Assembly: GCF_009002475.1 (NCBI RefSeq)
Contig: NZ_AP019860.1
Coordinates: forward strand, 1,984,001-2,048,000
DNA from: Candidatus Uabimicrobium amorphum
Lineage (GTDB): Bacteria > Planctomycetota > Uabimicrobiia > Uabimicrobiales > Uabimicrobiaceae
DNA length: 64,000 nt
Direction of reading: 5' to 3'
Positions within the stretch are counted from its first letter, which is position 1, and each line of letters starts with the position of its first letter. This document shows, one piece after another, positions 46,146 to 54,421 of the stretch. A program made the position numbers and the translations under genes. The notes under the pieces are model-generated. The model made no database searches and was not told the origin of the DNA. It was given only the letters and a program-made list of their open reading frames with translations.

Positions 46146-47072
46146 ATGCAGCACTTATTTATTACAGACCCCTTCCAAATTCTTGTTCCAGGCCATGATT
46201 CCACTTTAGCGCTAATGAAAAGTGCGCTGAGACACCACCATCGTGTTTTCCAATGTGAAATGAGCGACATATACTGGGATGGTAACCACGTCATTGCCCA
46301 AGGAACGTCCATCGAAAATGAAAAGGGTATTTTGGTCGAAAAAAAGCAGCAAGAGTTTAATTTGAATTCCTCTAATTTGCCTGTGGTGTGGATGAGAAAA
46401 GATCCTCCAGTAGACAGTGCTTACACCAGAACATGTCAACTACTTCGTCTAGCCACCTGCCCTGTACTCAATAATCCCAATACGCTCATTACATGTGACG
46501 AAAAGTTGTTTGCTCTTGAATTTCCACAGTTAACACCAAAAACGTATATTGCTCAACACAAAAAGCAAATAACAAAATTGGTTCAACAACAAAACAAATT
46601 AATCGCCAAACCCATAGGGGCAAAAGGTGGTGAAGGCATATTTCTCTTATCCGCAGCAGACAAAAATCTAAGTTCTCTCATCGAAATGATGACACAAAAT
46701 GGCAAAAATTCTATCATCCTCCAAGAATATCTTCCACAGATCAAAGAGGGGGATAAACGTATATTCTTACTAGATGGTGAACCCCTAGGTGCTGTGCTTA
46801 GGTTACCTCAAGATCACGACCATCGTGCAAACATGGCCGCCGGAGGTACTATTGCGAAAACAGGATTAACAGAAAAAGAACAGCAGATTTGTGCAATAAT
46901 AAAACCAAGACTTTTAGAACTTGGTATGCACATTGTTGGAATCGACACGATTGGGGATAAGTTAACGGAAATCAACGTAACAAGCCCCACTTGTTTAGAA
47001 GAAATTGCTGAATTAGATGGAAGCTCACCTGCTTGCGAAATTATTAAATGGTCCGAGAAGTTTTTGCAGTAG
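46146..47072 (+). CDS. gshB: Glutathione synthetase
   Basis: A 308-residue ATP-grasp ligase. It shows the GshB pattern: VVWMRKDPPVDSAYT, NNPNTLITCDEKLFALEFP, IAKPIGAKGGEGIFLL, LLDGEPLGAVLRLP, and EINVTSPTCLEEI near the C-terminus. It joins gamma-glutamylcysteine and glycine with ATP. The gamma-glutamylcysteine ligase gene is not in the window. No ribosome-binding site is prominent before the ATG. Confidence 0.93.
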   Translation: MQHLFITDPFQILVPGHDSTLALMKSALRHHHRVFQCEMSDIYWDGNHVIAQGTSIENEKGILVEKKQQEFNLNSSNLPVVWMRKDPPVDSAYTRTCQLLRLATCPVLNNPNTLITCDEKLFALEFPQLTPKTYIAQHKKQITKLVQQQNKLIAKPIGAKGGEGIFLLSAADKNLSSLIEMMTQNGKNSIILQEYLPQIKEGDKRIFLLDGEPLGAVLRLPQDHDHRANMAAGGTIAKTGLTEKEQQICAIIKPRLLELGMHIVGIDTIGDKLTEINVTSPTCLEEIAELDGSSPACEIIKWSEKFLQ

Positions 47073-47080
47073 GTTTGGCT

Positions 47081-47106
47081 GATCCCTGGTTTGTACCAGG
47101 GATCAA
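47081..47106 (+). terminator. Hairpin after gshB
   Basis: TGATCCCTGGT ttgt ACCAGGGATCA is an 11-bp perfect stem 8 bases past the stop. There is no T-run after it. It also lies 54 bases after the end of the convergent APP1-like gene. Confidence 0.7.
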
Positions 47107-47120
47107 TACAACACTTGAAT

Positions 47121-47147
47121 GTCATTCCTACAAGAGCATGAGTCTAC
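47121..47147. repeat. Degenerate TGTCATTCC repeat remnant
   Basis: TGTCATTCCTACAAGAGCAT matches the left end of the 23960 element (TGTCATTCCTGCGAAAGCAG) at 15 of 20 positions. It is probably a decayed copy. Confidence 0.5.
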
Positions 47148-47160
47148 CGTGTTGAGTTGA

Positions 47161-48228
47161 CTACTTTAATTGAATGCTTTCGAGTTCTTTTGCATCAGAG
47201 AACACCATCCATTTAATGGTACTGTCTATTTTTGCAAAAAGCTTTTTATAATTCTCTAGAGAGTCATCGGCCTTTTGGACGTCGCGTACGCATATAGCAA
47301 TAATTTGTTTGGGATATTTCTTGGCGATATGCGCGTACACAGTTGCATCCATTTCTCCTGTGTCACCTACAAGGACATACCTTCTTTTTGGAAATCTATC
47401 AATAATTTTTTCGATAATGGCCGATTTATATTTGAATTGGTCTGACTTCAAAAATTTAACAATAGAAGAATCTTTGATACGAAATTTTTTCAAGTGAAAA
47501 CTACCAAAAGGATATTTGGAATCAATAAAGAACTGCTGTAAATCTGGATATAGCTGCCAAGGACTTCCAGAAACATAGTGAAAATTCGCTCCCAATTTTT
47601 TCCATTTTTGATATACTTCCGGCATGTTTTTTACCGCTTTAAAGGGGCGTAATAAAGTATTGCGCACTAATTCTTTTTTATTCAACACATTGCTAATTTT
47701 AATCGTATCATCAATATCAGAAATCACCGAGACACCTTCTTTGTCGACAATGTGTATTTCCCCGGAAAATTTTCTATCATCACTCTTTTGTTCTGAGACA
47801 TGATATGGTAGAATACCGCTCTTAATGTACTCCTGTACCTGATTTTTTTTGAACTTTGTCGACAGTGAAAAGTGCCCATTGGCATGCGACTTGGGTAATG
47901 TGAGAACTGAACCAGCTATTTGAATCGGTATTTTTTTACCGCCTTCATTATCAGCTAGAAAATAGCGCATGCGCTTTTTAAAAAGTGGATTGTTACGTGT
48001 TTCTTTATCGGAAAGTTGAATAGTTTTTATAAACATATTACGAAAGATAGACCTTTCCTCTAGTTCATATATCCATCCGTGGATATCAACGACTAGTTCG
48101 TCGTCTTCATAATAGCCATATGTGGGAAAAAATGTTACAGTTTCGTCTTTATTAATGTAACCGGATACAAACAAAAAACTAAATCCTAAAATTAAAGTTG
48201 CGATAATCGAATACCATATATATTTCAT
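47161..48228 (-). CDS. APP1-like phosphatidate phosphatase (DUF2183)
   Basis: A 355-residue protein with one N-terminal helix (about 5-22) acting as anchor or signal. The HAD-type motif is VISDIDDTIK, with the catalytic Asp pair, followed by FHYVSGSPWQLYPDL and RRYVLVGDTGEMD, as in the APP1 family. Yeast APP1 dephosphorylates phosphatidate. This fits the window's interest in phospholipids but the gene is far from the ynb-like operon. Its N-terminal part is beta-rich (YGYYEDDELVVDIHGWIYEL), also an APP1 trait. Confidence 0.9.
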   Translation of the reverse strand: MKYIWYSIIATLILGFSFLFVSGYINKDETVTFFPTYGYYEDDELVVDIHGWIYELEERSIFRNMFIKTIQLSDKETRNNPLFKKRMRYFLADNEGGKKIPIQIAGSVLTLPKSHANGHFSLSTKFKKNQVQEYIKSGILPYHVSEQKSDDRKFSGEIHIVDKEGVSVISDIDDTIKISNVLNKKELVRNTLLRPFKAVKNMPEVYQKWKKLGANFHYVSGSPWQLYPDLQQFFIDSKYPFGSFHLKKFRIKDSSIVKFLKSDQFKYKSAIIEKIIDRFPKRRYVLVGDTGEMDATVYAHIAKKYPKQIIAICVRDVQKADDSLENYKKLFAKIDSTIKWMVFSDAKELESIQLK

Positions 48229-48308
48229 ATTCCCCCCGTGATTTACATAGTTTAGTATCTTTAGAGTTTAATACAAAACTCTCTCCTAGTCAATAAAGGA
48301 AGTCACAA

Positions 48309-51182
48309 GTGAACAAAAATATTTATCACACAGATGTGTTTGCCGATCGCCATATTGGACCAAACGAATCGGACACAAAACAGATGCTTGAAACAGTAGG
48401 AGCAGAAAATCTAGAGCAGCTTATTGCGGAAACAATACCAGAACAAATTCGCAGTAACAAAGAATTAGACATTTCACAAGCTCTTAGCGAATATGAATTG
48501 GCGGAAAATTTACAGACACTAGCCAAACAAAACAAAGTGTATAAATCGTTTATTGGACTTGGCTATCACCAATGTATCACTCCCGCGGTTATTAGTCGCA
48601 ATGTATTTGAAAATCCCAATTGGTACACTCAATATACTCCCTACCAAGCAGAAATAGCTCAGGGGAGATTAGAAGCTCTACTCAACTTTCAAACAATGGT
48701 TTGCGATTTAACGGGAATGGATATAGCGAACTCTTCATTACTGGATGAAGCGACAGCAGCTGCGGAAGCAATGACGATGTTTTATCGTCAACGCAGTAAA
48801 AAGATGAAAAAAAGTGATGCAAACGTATTTTTTGTCTCGGATGAGTGTTTCCCACAAACCATAGATGTCTTAAAAACCAGAGCCACTCCGCTGGGGATAG
48901 AACTGCAAATTGGTAATTTTCAAAACTTTAACTTTGACGAAAAGTGTTTTGGCGCCTTGGTGCAGTACACAACATGTGATGGTCAAATACATAACTATCA
49001 ACCATTTATAGAAAAAGCCCATGAAAACGGAAGTTTAGTTGCTGTGGCAGTGGATCTACTTAGCTTGGTTCTACTTACTCCTCCAGGCGAAATAGGAGCC
49101 GATGCCGTTGTGGGTAATTCACAAGTTTTTGGTGTGCCCATGGGGTATGGCGGACCGCACGCGGCGTTTTTTGCCACACACGAAAAATTTAAGCGTAGCA
49201 TCCCTGGAAGAATTGTGGGTGTTTCCAAAGACAGGCTAGGAAACAATGCCTACCGCCTTGCTCTACAAACTAGAGAGCAGCACATTCGTCGTGAAAAAGC
49301 AACTTCCAACATTTGTACTGCGCAAGTCTTGCTTGCTGTCATTGCTAGTATGTATGCCGTGTATCACGGCCCTGATGGACTAAAAAGAATTGCCACAAAA
49401 ATCCACACTTTAACACAAATACTCGCGGCGCAATTGCAAAAGTTAGGTTTTCGTCAATTAAATACCCATTACTTTAATACTCTGGCAATAGAGGTAACTC
49501 CCGAACAAAACGATGCCATCAAAAAAGCTTCTTTGGCACAACAAATGAATTTCAGACATACAGAAAAACTCGTTACAATTGCCATTGACGAAACCACAAC
49601 TTGTGAACACATACAAACCATTTGTCAGGTCTTCTCTGACAATGCACCAACAATAGATTTTGATAGCTACCAAAGCACAAATGTCCTTCAAGATTTCCAT
49701 AGAAAGACATCGTTTATGCAACACGAGGCTTTCCATAAATACAAATCGGAAACGGCAATGATGCGCTATCTAAAATCTTTAGAAAACAGAGACCTTTCTT
49801 TAACAACATCAATGATTGCTTTGGGCTCTTGCACGATGAAGCTAAATGCCGCCATGGAAATGATTCCCGTTTCGTGGCCAGAATTTGCTCAGATTCACCC
49901 ATTTGCACCAGAAGAGCAAACCCTCGGGTACCGTGCTCTATTTGAAGAATTAGAGAAAGATCTTTCTGAAATCACTGGTTTCTATGCAACCTCTTTGCAG
50001 CCCAACTCGGGCGCTCAAGGTGAATACGCAGGGCTCATGGTCATAAGAGCATACCACATTGCCAACGGAGACACACAACGCAATATAGCACTCATACCAT
50101 CATCGGCACACGGTACAAATCCCGCTAGTGCTGTCATGGCAGGAATGAAAGTAGTTGTGGTAAAATGTGACGATCTAGGTAACATTGATGTGGATGATCT
50201 AGAAAAGAAAGCGATAGAACACAAAGACCATCTCTCCAGTTTGATGATCACTTATCCTTCTACTCACGGGGTTTTTGAAGAAGAAATTCAAAAAATCTGT
50301 CAGATTATTCATGACAACGGTGGACAGGTGTATATGGACGGTGCCAATATGAATGCCCAAGTTGGCCTAACAAGCCCCGGCATCATCGGTGCGGATGTCT
50401 GTCACTTGAATCTACATAAGACTTTTAGCATCCCTCACGGAGGTGGTGGACCTGGAATGGGACCAATATGTGTCCAAAAACATTTGGCTCCTTATTTACC
50501 CGGGCACGTTTTAACTAAGGTAGGAGGAGAAAACCCCATTTCAGCTATTTCAGCGGCTCCTTGGGGAAGCTCCAGTATTCTACTCATTTCGTATGCTTAT
50601 ATCAAAATGATGGGACGCGATGGCCTAAAATTGGCATCGGAATATGCGATACTCAATGCCAATTACCTAAAGAAAAAATTAGAAAATGATTTTAAACTTC
50701 TTTATAGCGGCAAGAATGGTCGTGTTGCTCACGAAATGATCATTGATGTGAGAGAGTTTAAAAACACAGCTCATGTCACCGTAGAAGACATCGCAAAGCG
50801 ACTCATGGACTACAACTACCATGCCCCGACAGTTTCTTTTCCTGTACCCGAAACAATGATGATTGAGCCCACAGAAAGTGAAAATAAAGATGAGTTGGAT
50901 CAATTTGTAGCGGCATTGTTGAGTATACGTCAAGAAATAAGAGAAATTGCCGAGCAAAAAGTCGATGACAAAAATAATGTATTGAAAAATGCCCCTCATA
51001 CCGCGTGGGAAGCCATCGCTGGTGAATGGCCTCATCCTTACAGTACAAAGAAGGCTTGTTTCCCTTTGGACTACATTAAGAATAACAAATTTTGGGCGTA
51101 CGTTTCACGTATTGACAATGTGCAAGGAGACCGCAATCTGATTTGTACTTGTCCTGGTATGGAAGAATATATGGAAGACTAA
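48309..51182 (+). CDS. gcvP: Glycine dehydrogenase (decarboxylating), P-protein
   Basis: A 957-residue PLP enzyme, full length for the fused alpha/beta form. It starts with [10 protein letters not shown] and includes [33 protein letters not shown] and [20 protein letters not shown], where the lysine binds PLP. It decarboxylates glycine and passes the aminomethyl group to lipoyl-GcvH. The start is a GTG at 48309 with AAGGA upstream. GcvT, GcvH and the lipoamide dehydrogenase are not next to it. It is followed by an inverted repeat and thrC. Confidence 0.97.
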   Translation: MNKNIYHTDVFADRHIGPNESDTKQMLETVGAENLEQLIAETIPEQIRSNKELDISQALSEYELAENLQTLAKQNKVYKSFIGLGYHQCITPAVISRNVFENPNWYTQYTPYQAEIAQGRLEALLNFQTMVCDLTGMDIANSSLLDEATAAAEAMTMFYRQRSKKMKKSDANVFFVSDECFPQTIDVLKTRATPLGIELQIGNFQNFNFDEKCFGALVQYTTCDGQIHNYQPFIEKAHENGSLVAVAVDLLSLVLLTPPGEIGADAVVGNSQVFGVPMGYGGPHAAFFATHEKFKRSIPGRIVGVSKDRLGNNAYRLALQTREQHIRREKATSNICTAQVLLAVIASMYAVYHGPDGLKRIATKIHTLTQILAAQLQKLGFRQLNTHYFNTLAIEVTPEQNDAIKKASLAQQMNFRHTEKLVTIAIDETTTCEHIQTICQVFSDNAPTIDFDSYQSTNVLQDFHRKTSFMQHEAFHKYKSETAMMRYLKSLENRDLSLTTSMIALGSCTMKLNAAMEMIPVSWPEFAQIHPFAPEEQTLGYRALFEELEKDLSEITGFYATSLQPNSGAQGEYAGLMVIRAYHIANGDTQRNIALIPSSAHGTNPASAVMAGMKVVVVKCDDLGNIDVDDLEKKAIEHKDHLSSLMITYPSTHGVFEEEIQKICQIIHDNGGQVYMDGANMNAQVGLTSPGIIGADVCHLNLHKTFSIPHGGGGPGMGPICVQKHLAPYLPGHVLTKVGGENPISAISAAPWGSSSILLISYAYIKMMGRDGLKLASEYAILNANYLKKKLENDFKLLYSGKNGRVAHEMIIDVREFKNTAHVTVEDIAKRLMDYNYHAPTVSFPVPETMMIEPTESENKDELDQFVAALLSIRQEIREIAEQKVDDKNNVLKNAPHTAWEAIAGEWPHPYSTKKACFPLDYIKNNKFWAYVSRIDNVQGDRNLICTCPGMEEYMED

Positions 51183-51198
51183 AGGTTAGCACCTAAAT

Positions 51199-51268
51199 TG
51201 TCATTCCGACAAAAGCAGGTATCGATCAATGGAAATAAATTTTCCAAATGTTCCATACCTGCTTTTGT
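51199..51268. repeat. Inverted repeat with REP-like left end
   Basis: ACAAAAGCAGGTAT (51209-51222) and ATACCTGCTTTTGT (51255-51268) form a perfect 14-bp inverted repeat around a 32-base centre, itself containing GGAAA/TTTCC. It starts with TGTCATTCC, like the element at 23960. It could end gcvP transcription. Confidence 0.75.
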
Positions 51269-51295
51269 TTACAAAACTCTAGAAAAAGAATAAAG

Positions 51296-52522
51296 ATGGA
51301 CACAGTACTTGGACTTCGTTGTGTACGATGTGAAAAAGAGTGGTCAGTAGAACAAATACAATACACATGCCCCTCTTGTCAGAACAATTTAGACGTCGTA
51401 TACGACTATGCAAAAATTGCCCAACGAATTTCCAAAAAAAGTTTACAGGAAAATCGAGACTACAGCATTTGGCGTTATCGATCATTTTACCCTGTGGATA
51501 ATTTTGAAAATATTCCGTCCCTCCAGATTGGTTGGACCCCCTTGTACAAAAGTAAGAAACAAAACTTGTACATAAAAGACGATGGTCGTAATCCCAGCGC
51601 ATCTTTCAAAGATCGGGCCAGCGCTATCGCTCTTTTAGACGCCATAAGCAAAAAGTCTCCGCGTATCATGGGAGCCTCCACCGGCAATGCCGGATCATCC
51701 ATTGCTTGTTTAGGAGCGAGTGCCGATGTACCCATTACCATTCTCGTTCCCAATAGCGCACCTCAGGCGAAGTTAGCACAACTGCTCATTTTTGGAGCGA
51801 CAGTAGTTCCCATCGACGGCAACTACGACCAAGCTTTTGATCTATGCCAAGAAATTGCACTACATAACAATTGGTACAATCGTAATACAGGATACAACCC
51901 TTACACTCGTGAAGGAAAAAAATCCTGTGCCTTTGAAATATGTGAACAATTAAACTGGCAAGCTCCCGACTGGGTTTTTGTTTCCGTTGGCGATGGTAAT
52001 ATTATCAGTGGTATTTGGAAGGGCTTTTACGATTTATACCACTGCAAATTTATTGACAAATTGCCACGGCTTGTGGCAGTACAAAGTTCGAAAAGCAATG
52101 CGATACACCAGGCGTTTGTTCATTTCAACAATACCGGTGAAAAAACAATCAAGCAGACAGCAGCGACAACAATTGCCGATAGTATTTCCGTGGATATTCC
52201 ACGAGATGGACTTGCAGCGCTCAACTCCATCATCGCATCAAAAGGTCTTAGTGTCGAGGTAGATGACAGTGAAATTTTATGCGAAATCCGCAATATCGCT
52301 CGCGATTTTGCTGTTTTTGCGGAACCAGCGGGAGCCACGAGTGTGGCCGGTTTCAATAAGCTCGTTGCGCAAAACGTTGTAAAAGAAGAAGAAGTAAGTG
52401 TTTGTATTATAACGGGAAACGGATTAAAAGATATATCATCTGCGTTATCCATCGTAAAACGTCCACAACCTATTGCTCCTTGTCGAAGCAAAGTGGAAGA
52501 GTACCTACAGAGGAGAAATTAA
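51296..52522 (+). CDS. thrC: Threonine synthase
   Basis: A 408-residue PLP enzyme of the fold-type II family. It starts with a zinc-ribbon-like segment (LRCVRCEKEWSVEQIQYTCP) found in threonine synthases of several bacteria and archaea. The PLP lysine is in NPSASFKDRAS. Also visible are STGNAGSSIACLGA and SVGDGNIISG. It converts O-phosphohomoserine to threonine. The start at 51296 is chosen because earlier codons would translate the inverted repeat. The pepA start follows after one base. Confidence 0.9.
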   Translation: MDTVLGLRCVRCEKEWSVEQIQYTCPSCQNNLDVVYDYAKIAQRISKKSLQENRDYSIWRYRSFYPVDNFENIPSLQIGWTPLYKSKKQNLYIKDDGRNPSASFKDRASAIALLDAISKKSPRIMGASTGNAGSSIACLGASADVPITILVPNSAPQAKLAQLLIFGATVVPIDGNYDQAFDLCQEIALHNNWYNRNTGYNPYTREGKKSCAFEICEQLNWQAPDWVFVSVGDGNIISGIWKGFYDLYHCKFIDKLPRLVAVQSSKSNAIHQAFVHFNNTGEKTIKQTAATTIADSISVDIPRDGLAALNSIIASKGLSVEVDDSEILCEIRNIARDFAVFAEPAGATSVAGFNKLVAQNVVKEEEVSVCIITGNGLKDISSALSIVKRPQPIAPCRSKVEEYLQRRN

Positions 52523-52523
52523 C

Positions 52524-54110
52524 TTGCACACTATAGAAATTACATATGGAAAAGAACGTATCGAAACGGATGTAATCATTGTTGACTATTTCGAAGAAGA
52601 ACCTGTTGATTACGGAGAACGATTTCCGGACAACGATCCATATTTCGACATTGTAAAACCTGCCTTTGATAGCGAAGATTTTGCAGGAAAATGGAAACAA
52701 ACCGTCCTACTATACTCATCTGGTAGACTATTAGAAAAAAGAGTTATGCTCGTCGGCCTAGGAGAACAAAAAGACGTATACCCTTTCAAAATTAAGGTGT
52801 CTTTGGCCCATGCATTAAAAAAAATGAACTCTTATCACGAGATCAAAACAGTGTCGGCTTTTATCGATAAAGAGTATAGCGCTGAAAAAGTAAAAGAAAT
52901 TGCAACATTTCTCGTCGAAGCTGCCTACATGAGCCAGTATCATGCAAAAACCTATAAGAAAGATGAAAAACAATTTACTCCCATCGAGCACCTTCATCTC
53001 ATCATACCAGACAATATCGATGAAAAAGACATAGAAGACGCCATAAACCAAGGAACCATTATAGGGCAAGGAATTAACGAGGTACGCGATCTAATTAATA
53101 AGCCGAGTAATGACGTTACACCAAGTTATTTAGCGAATTATGCTCTGGATCTTGCGGCAAAAAATGACAATATTCAAAGTAAAATATTTCACCAAGATCA
53201 ACTGCGGCAAATGGGTATGAACGGTATTTTGAGTGTTGGCCAAGGGTCAGAAGAAGAACCCAAACTCGTGATGATGACCTACACGCCAGAGGTCGAACCA
53301 GAATACTCCATAGCTTTAGTCGGTAAAGGGATTACTTTCGATGCCGGAGGAATATCACTCAAGCCATCCAGTAACATGTACCTTATGAAGATTGACATGG
53401 CGGGTGCGGCGTTAGTTCTTATATTAATGAAAGTCATCTCGCGTCTCAAGTTGCCTGTAAAAGTATTCGGCCTTGTTCCCACTTGTGAAAATATGCCCGG
53501 TGGTAACTCTATTAAACCTGGAGATATTATTACTGCTTATGACGGTTCTTCTGTGGAGATTATTGATACCGATGCTGAGGGGCGTTTAATTCTAATGGAT
53601 GCGTTAGGATACGCGGTTACCCAAAAGCCAAATGTTATTATAGATATTGCGACACTGACAGGAGCGTGTACAGTTGCACTAGGGCGTTACGTCATTGGTG
53701 GAATGAGTAACCACGACCCGGTTATGGATATTATGCGCGCTAGTGGTGACTATATGTATGAAAGAGTATGGGAACTACCACTAATGGAAGAATATAAGCT
53801 CATGCTAAAAAGCTATTTTGCCGACATTAAAAACTTCGGAGGTAAAGAAGCAGGAGCCATCACCGCAGGTGCGTTTTTAAGCCATTTCGTTGGTGACACA
53901 CCGTGGATTCATCTTGATATTGCTGGGGTAAGTTGGTTTAACTCTGAAACTTCATTAATGCCTCATGGAGCTACAGGAATCGGCATTCGTCTTATCACCG
54001 ACTTTATGAGAAGATTATTAAAAGAAGATCGCAATATTTGGGAGAAGAAAACAGCGGATATTCGTCAGACACTATACAAGGAAGATGAAGTACCAAAATA
54101 CGACAGTTAA
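52524..54110 (+). CDS. pepA: Leucyl (cytosol) aminopeptidase
   Basis: A 528-residue M17-family peptidase. The metal and catalytic motifs are VGKGITFDAGGISLKPS, MKIDMAGAA and DTDAEGRLIL (Asp in place of the usual first Asn), with EVRDLINKPSNDVTP in the N-terminal lobe. It removes N-terminal amino acids in the cytosol, using two metal ions. The start is a TTG at 52524, with AGGAG eight bases upstream and only one base after the thrC stop; an earlier in-frame ATG inside thrC is less likely. It is co-transcribed with thrC. Confidence 0.93.
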   Translation: MHTIEITYGKERIETDVIIVDYFEEEPVDYGERFPDNDPYFDIVKPAFDSEDFAGKWKQTVLLYSSGRLLEKRVMLVGLGEQKDVYPFKIKVSLAHALKKMNSYHEIKTVSAFIDKEYSAEKVKEIATFLVEAAYMSQYHAKTYKKDEKQFTPIEHLHLIIPDNIDEKDIEDAINQGTIIGQGINEVRDLINKPSNDVTPSYLANYALDLAAKNDNIQSKIFHQDQLRQMGMNGILSVGQGSEEEPKLVMMTYTPEVEPEYSIALVGKGITFDAGGISLKPSSNMYLMKIDMAGAALVLILMKVISRLKLPVKVFGLVPTCENMPGGNSIKPGDIITAYDGSSVEIIDTDAEGRLILMDALGYAVTQKPNVIIDIATLTGACTVALGRYVIGGMSNHDPVMDIMRASGDYMYERVWELPLMEEYKLMLKSYFADIKNFGGKEAGAITAGAFLSHFVGDTPWIHLDIAGVSWFNSETSLMPHGATGIGIRLITDFMRRLLKEDRNIWEKKTADIRQTLYKEDEVPKYDS

Positions 54111-54215
54111 AATCTTGTATGGATTTTCAATAGACGACTAGCTGAAACTCCATAAAATTAAAATAAAATTTGTCATTAAGCTCAAAATTTAACATATAGC
54201 CTCGTAAGTCTCTTT

Positions 54216-54244
54216 TTGACATTTTGTTTTTTTTCTGTTACATT
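54216..54244 (+). promoter_or_regulatory. Putative sigma-70-type promoter for the 54422 gene
   Basis: A perfect -35 TTGACA (54216-54221), a 17-base spacer and -10 TACATT (54239-54244). A second TTGACA is at 54270. The 311-bp gap also holds an inverted repeat AAAGCTC/GAGCTTT in the leader and no gene. Confidence 0.5.
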
Positions 54245-54421
54245 TAAGTAAAGATAAAGCCTTTGAGAATTGACAAAAATATGGGTAAGTTATCAACTTC
54301 GAAAACACAAACAAAAGCTCAAATACTAAGTAGCACTTAAAAAACGAGCTTTGAACTTACAAAACAATTGGTAACACCCTATCTCAAATCATTTAATAAT
54401 AATTATCTAAAAGGATTCGAC

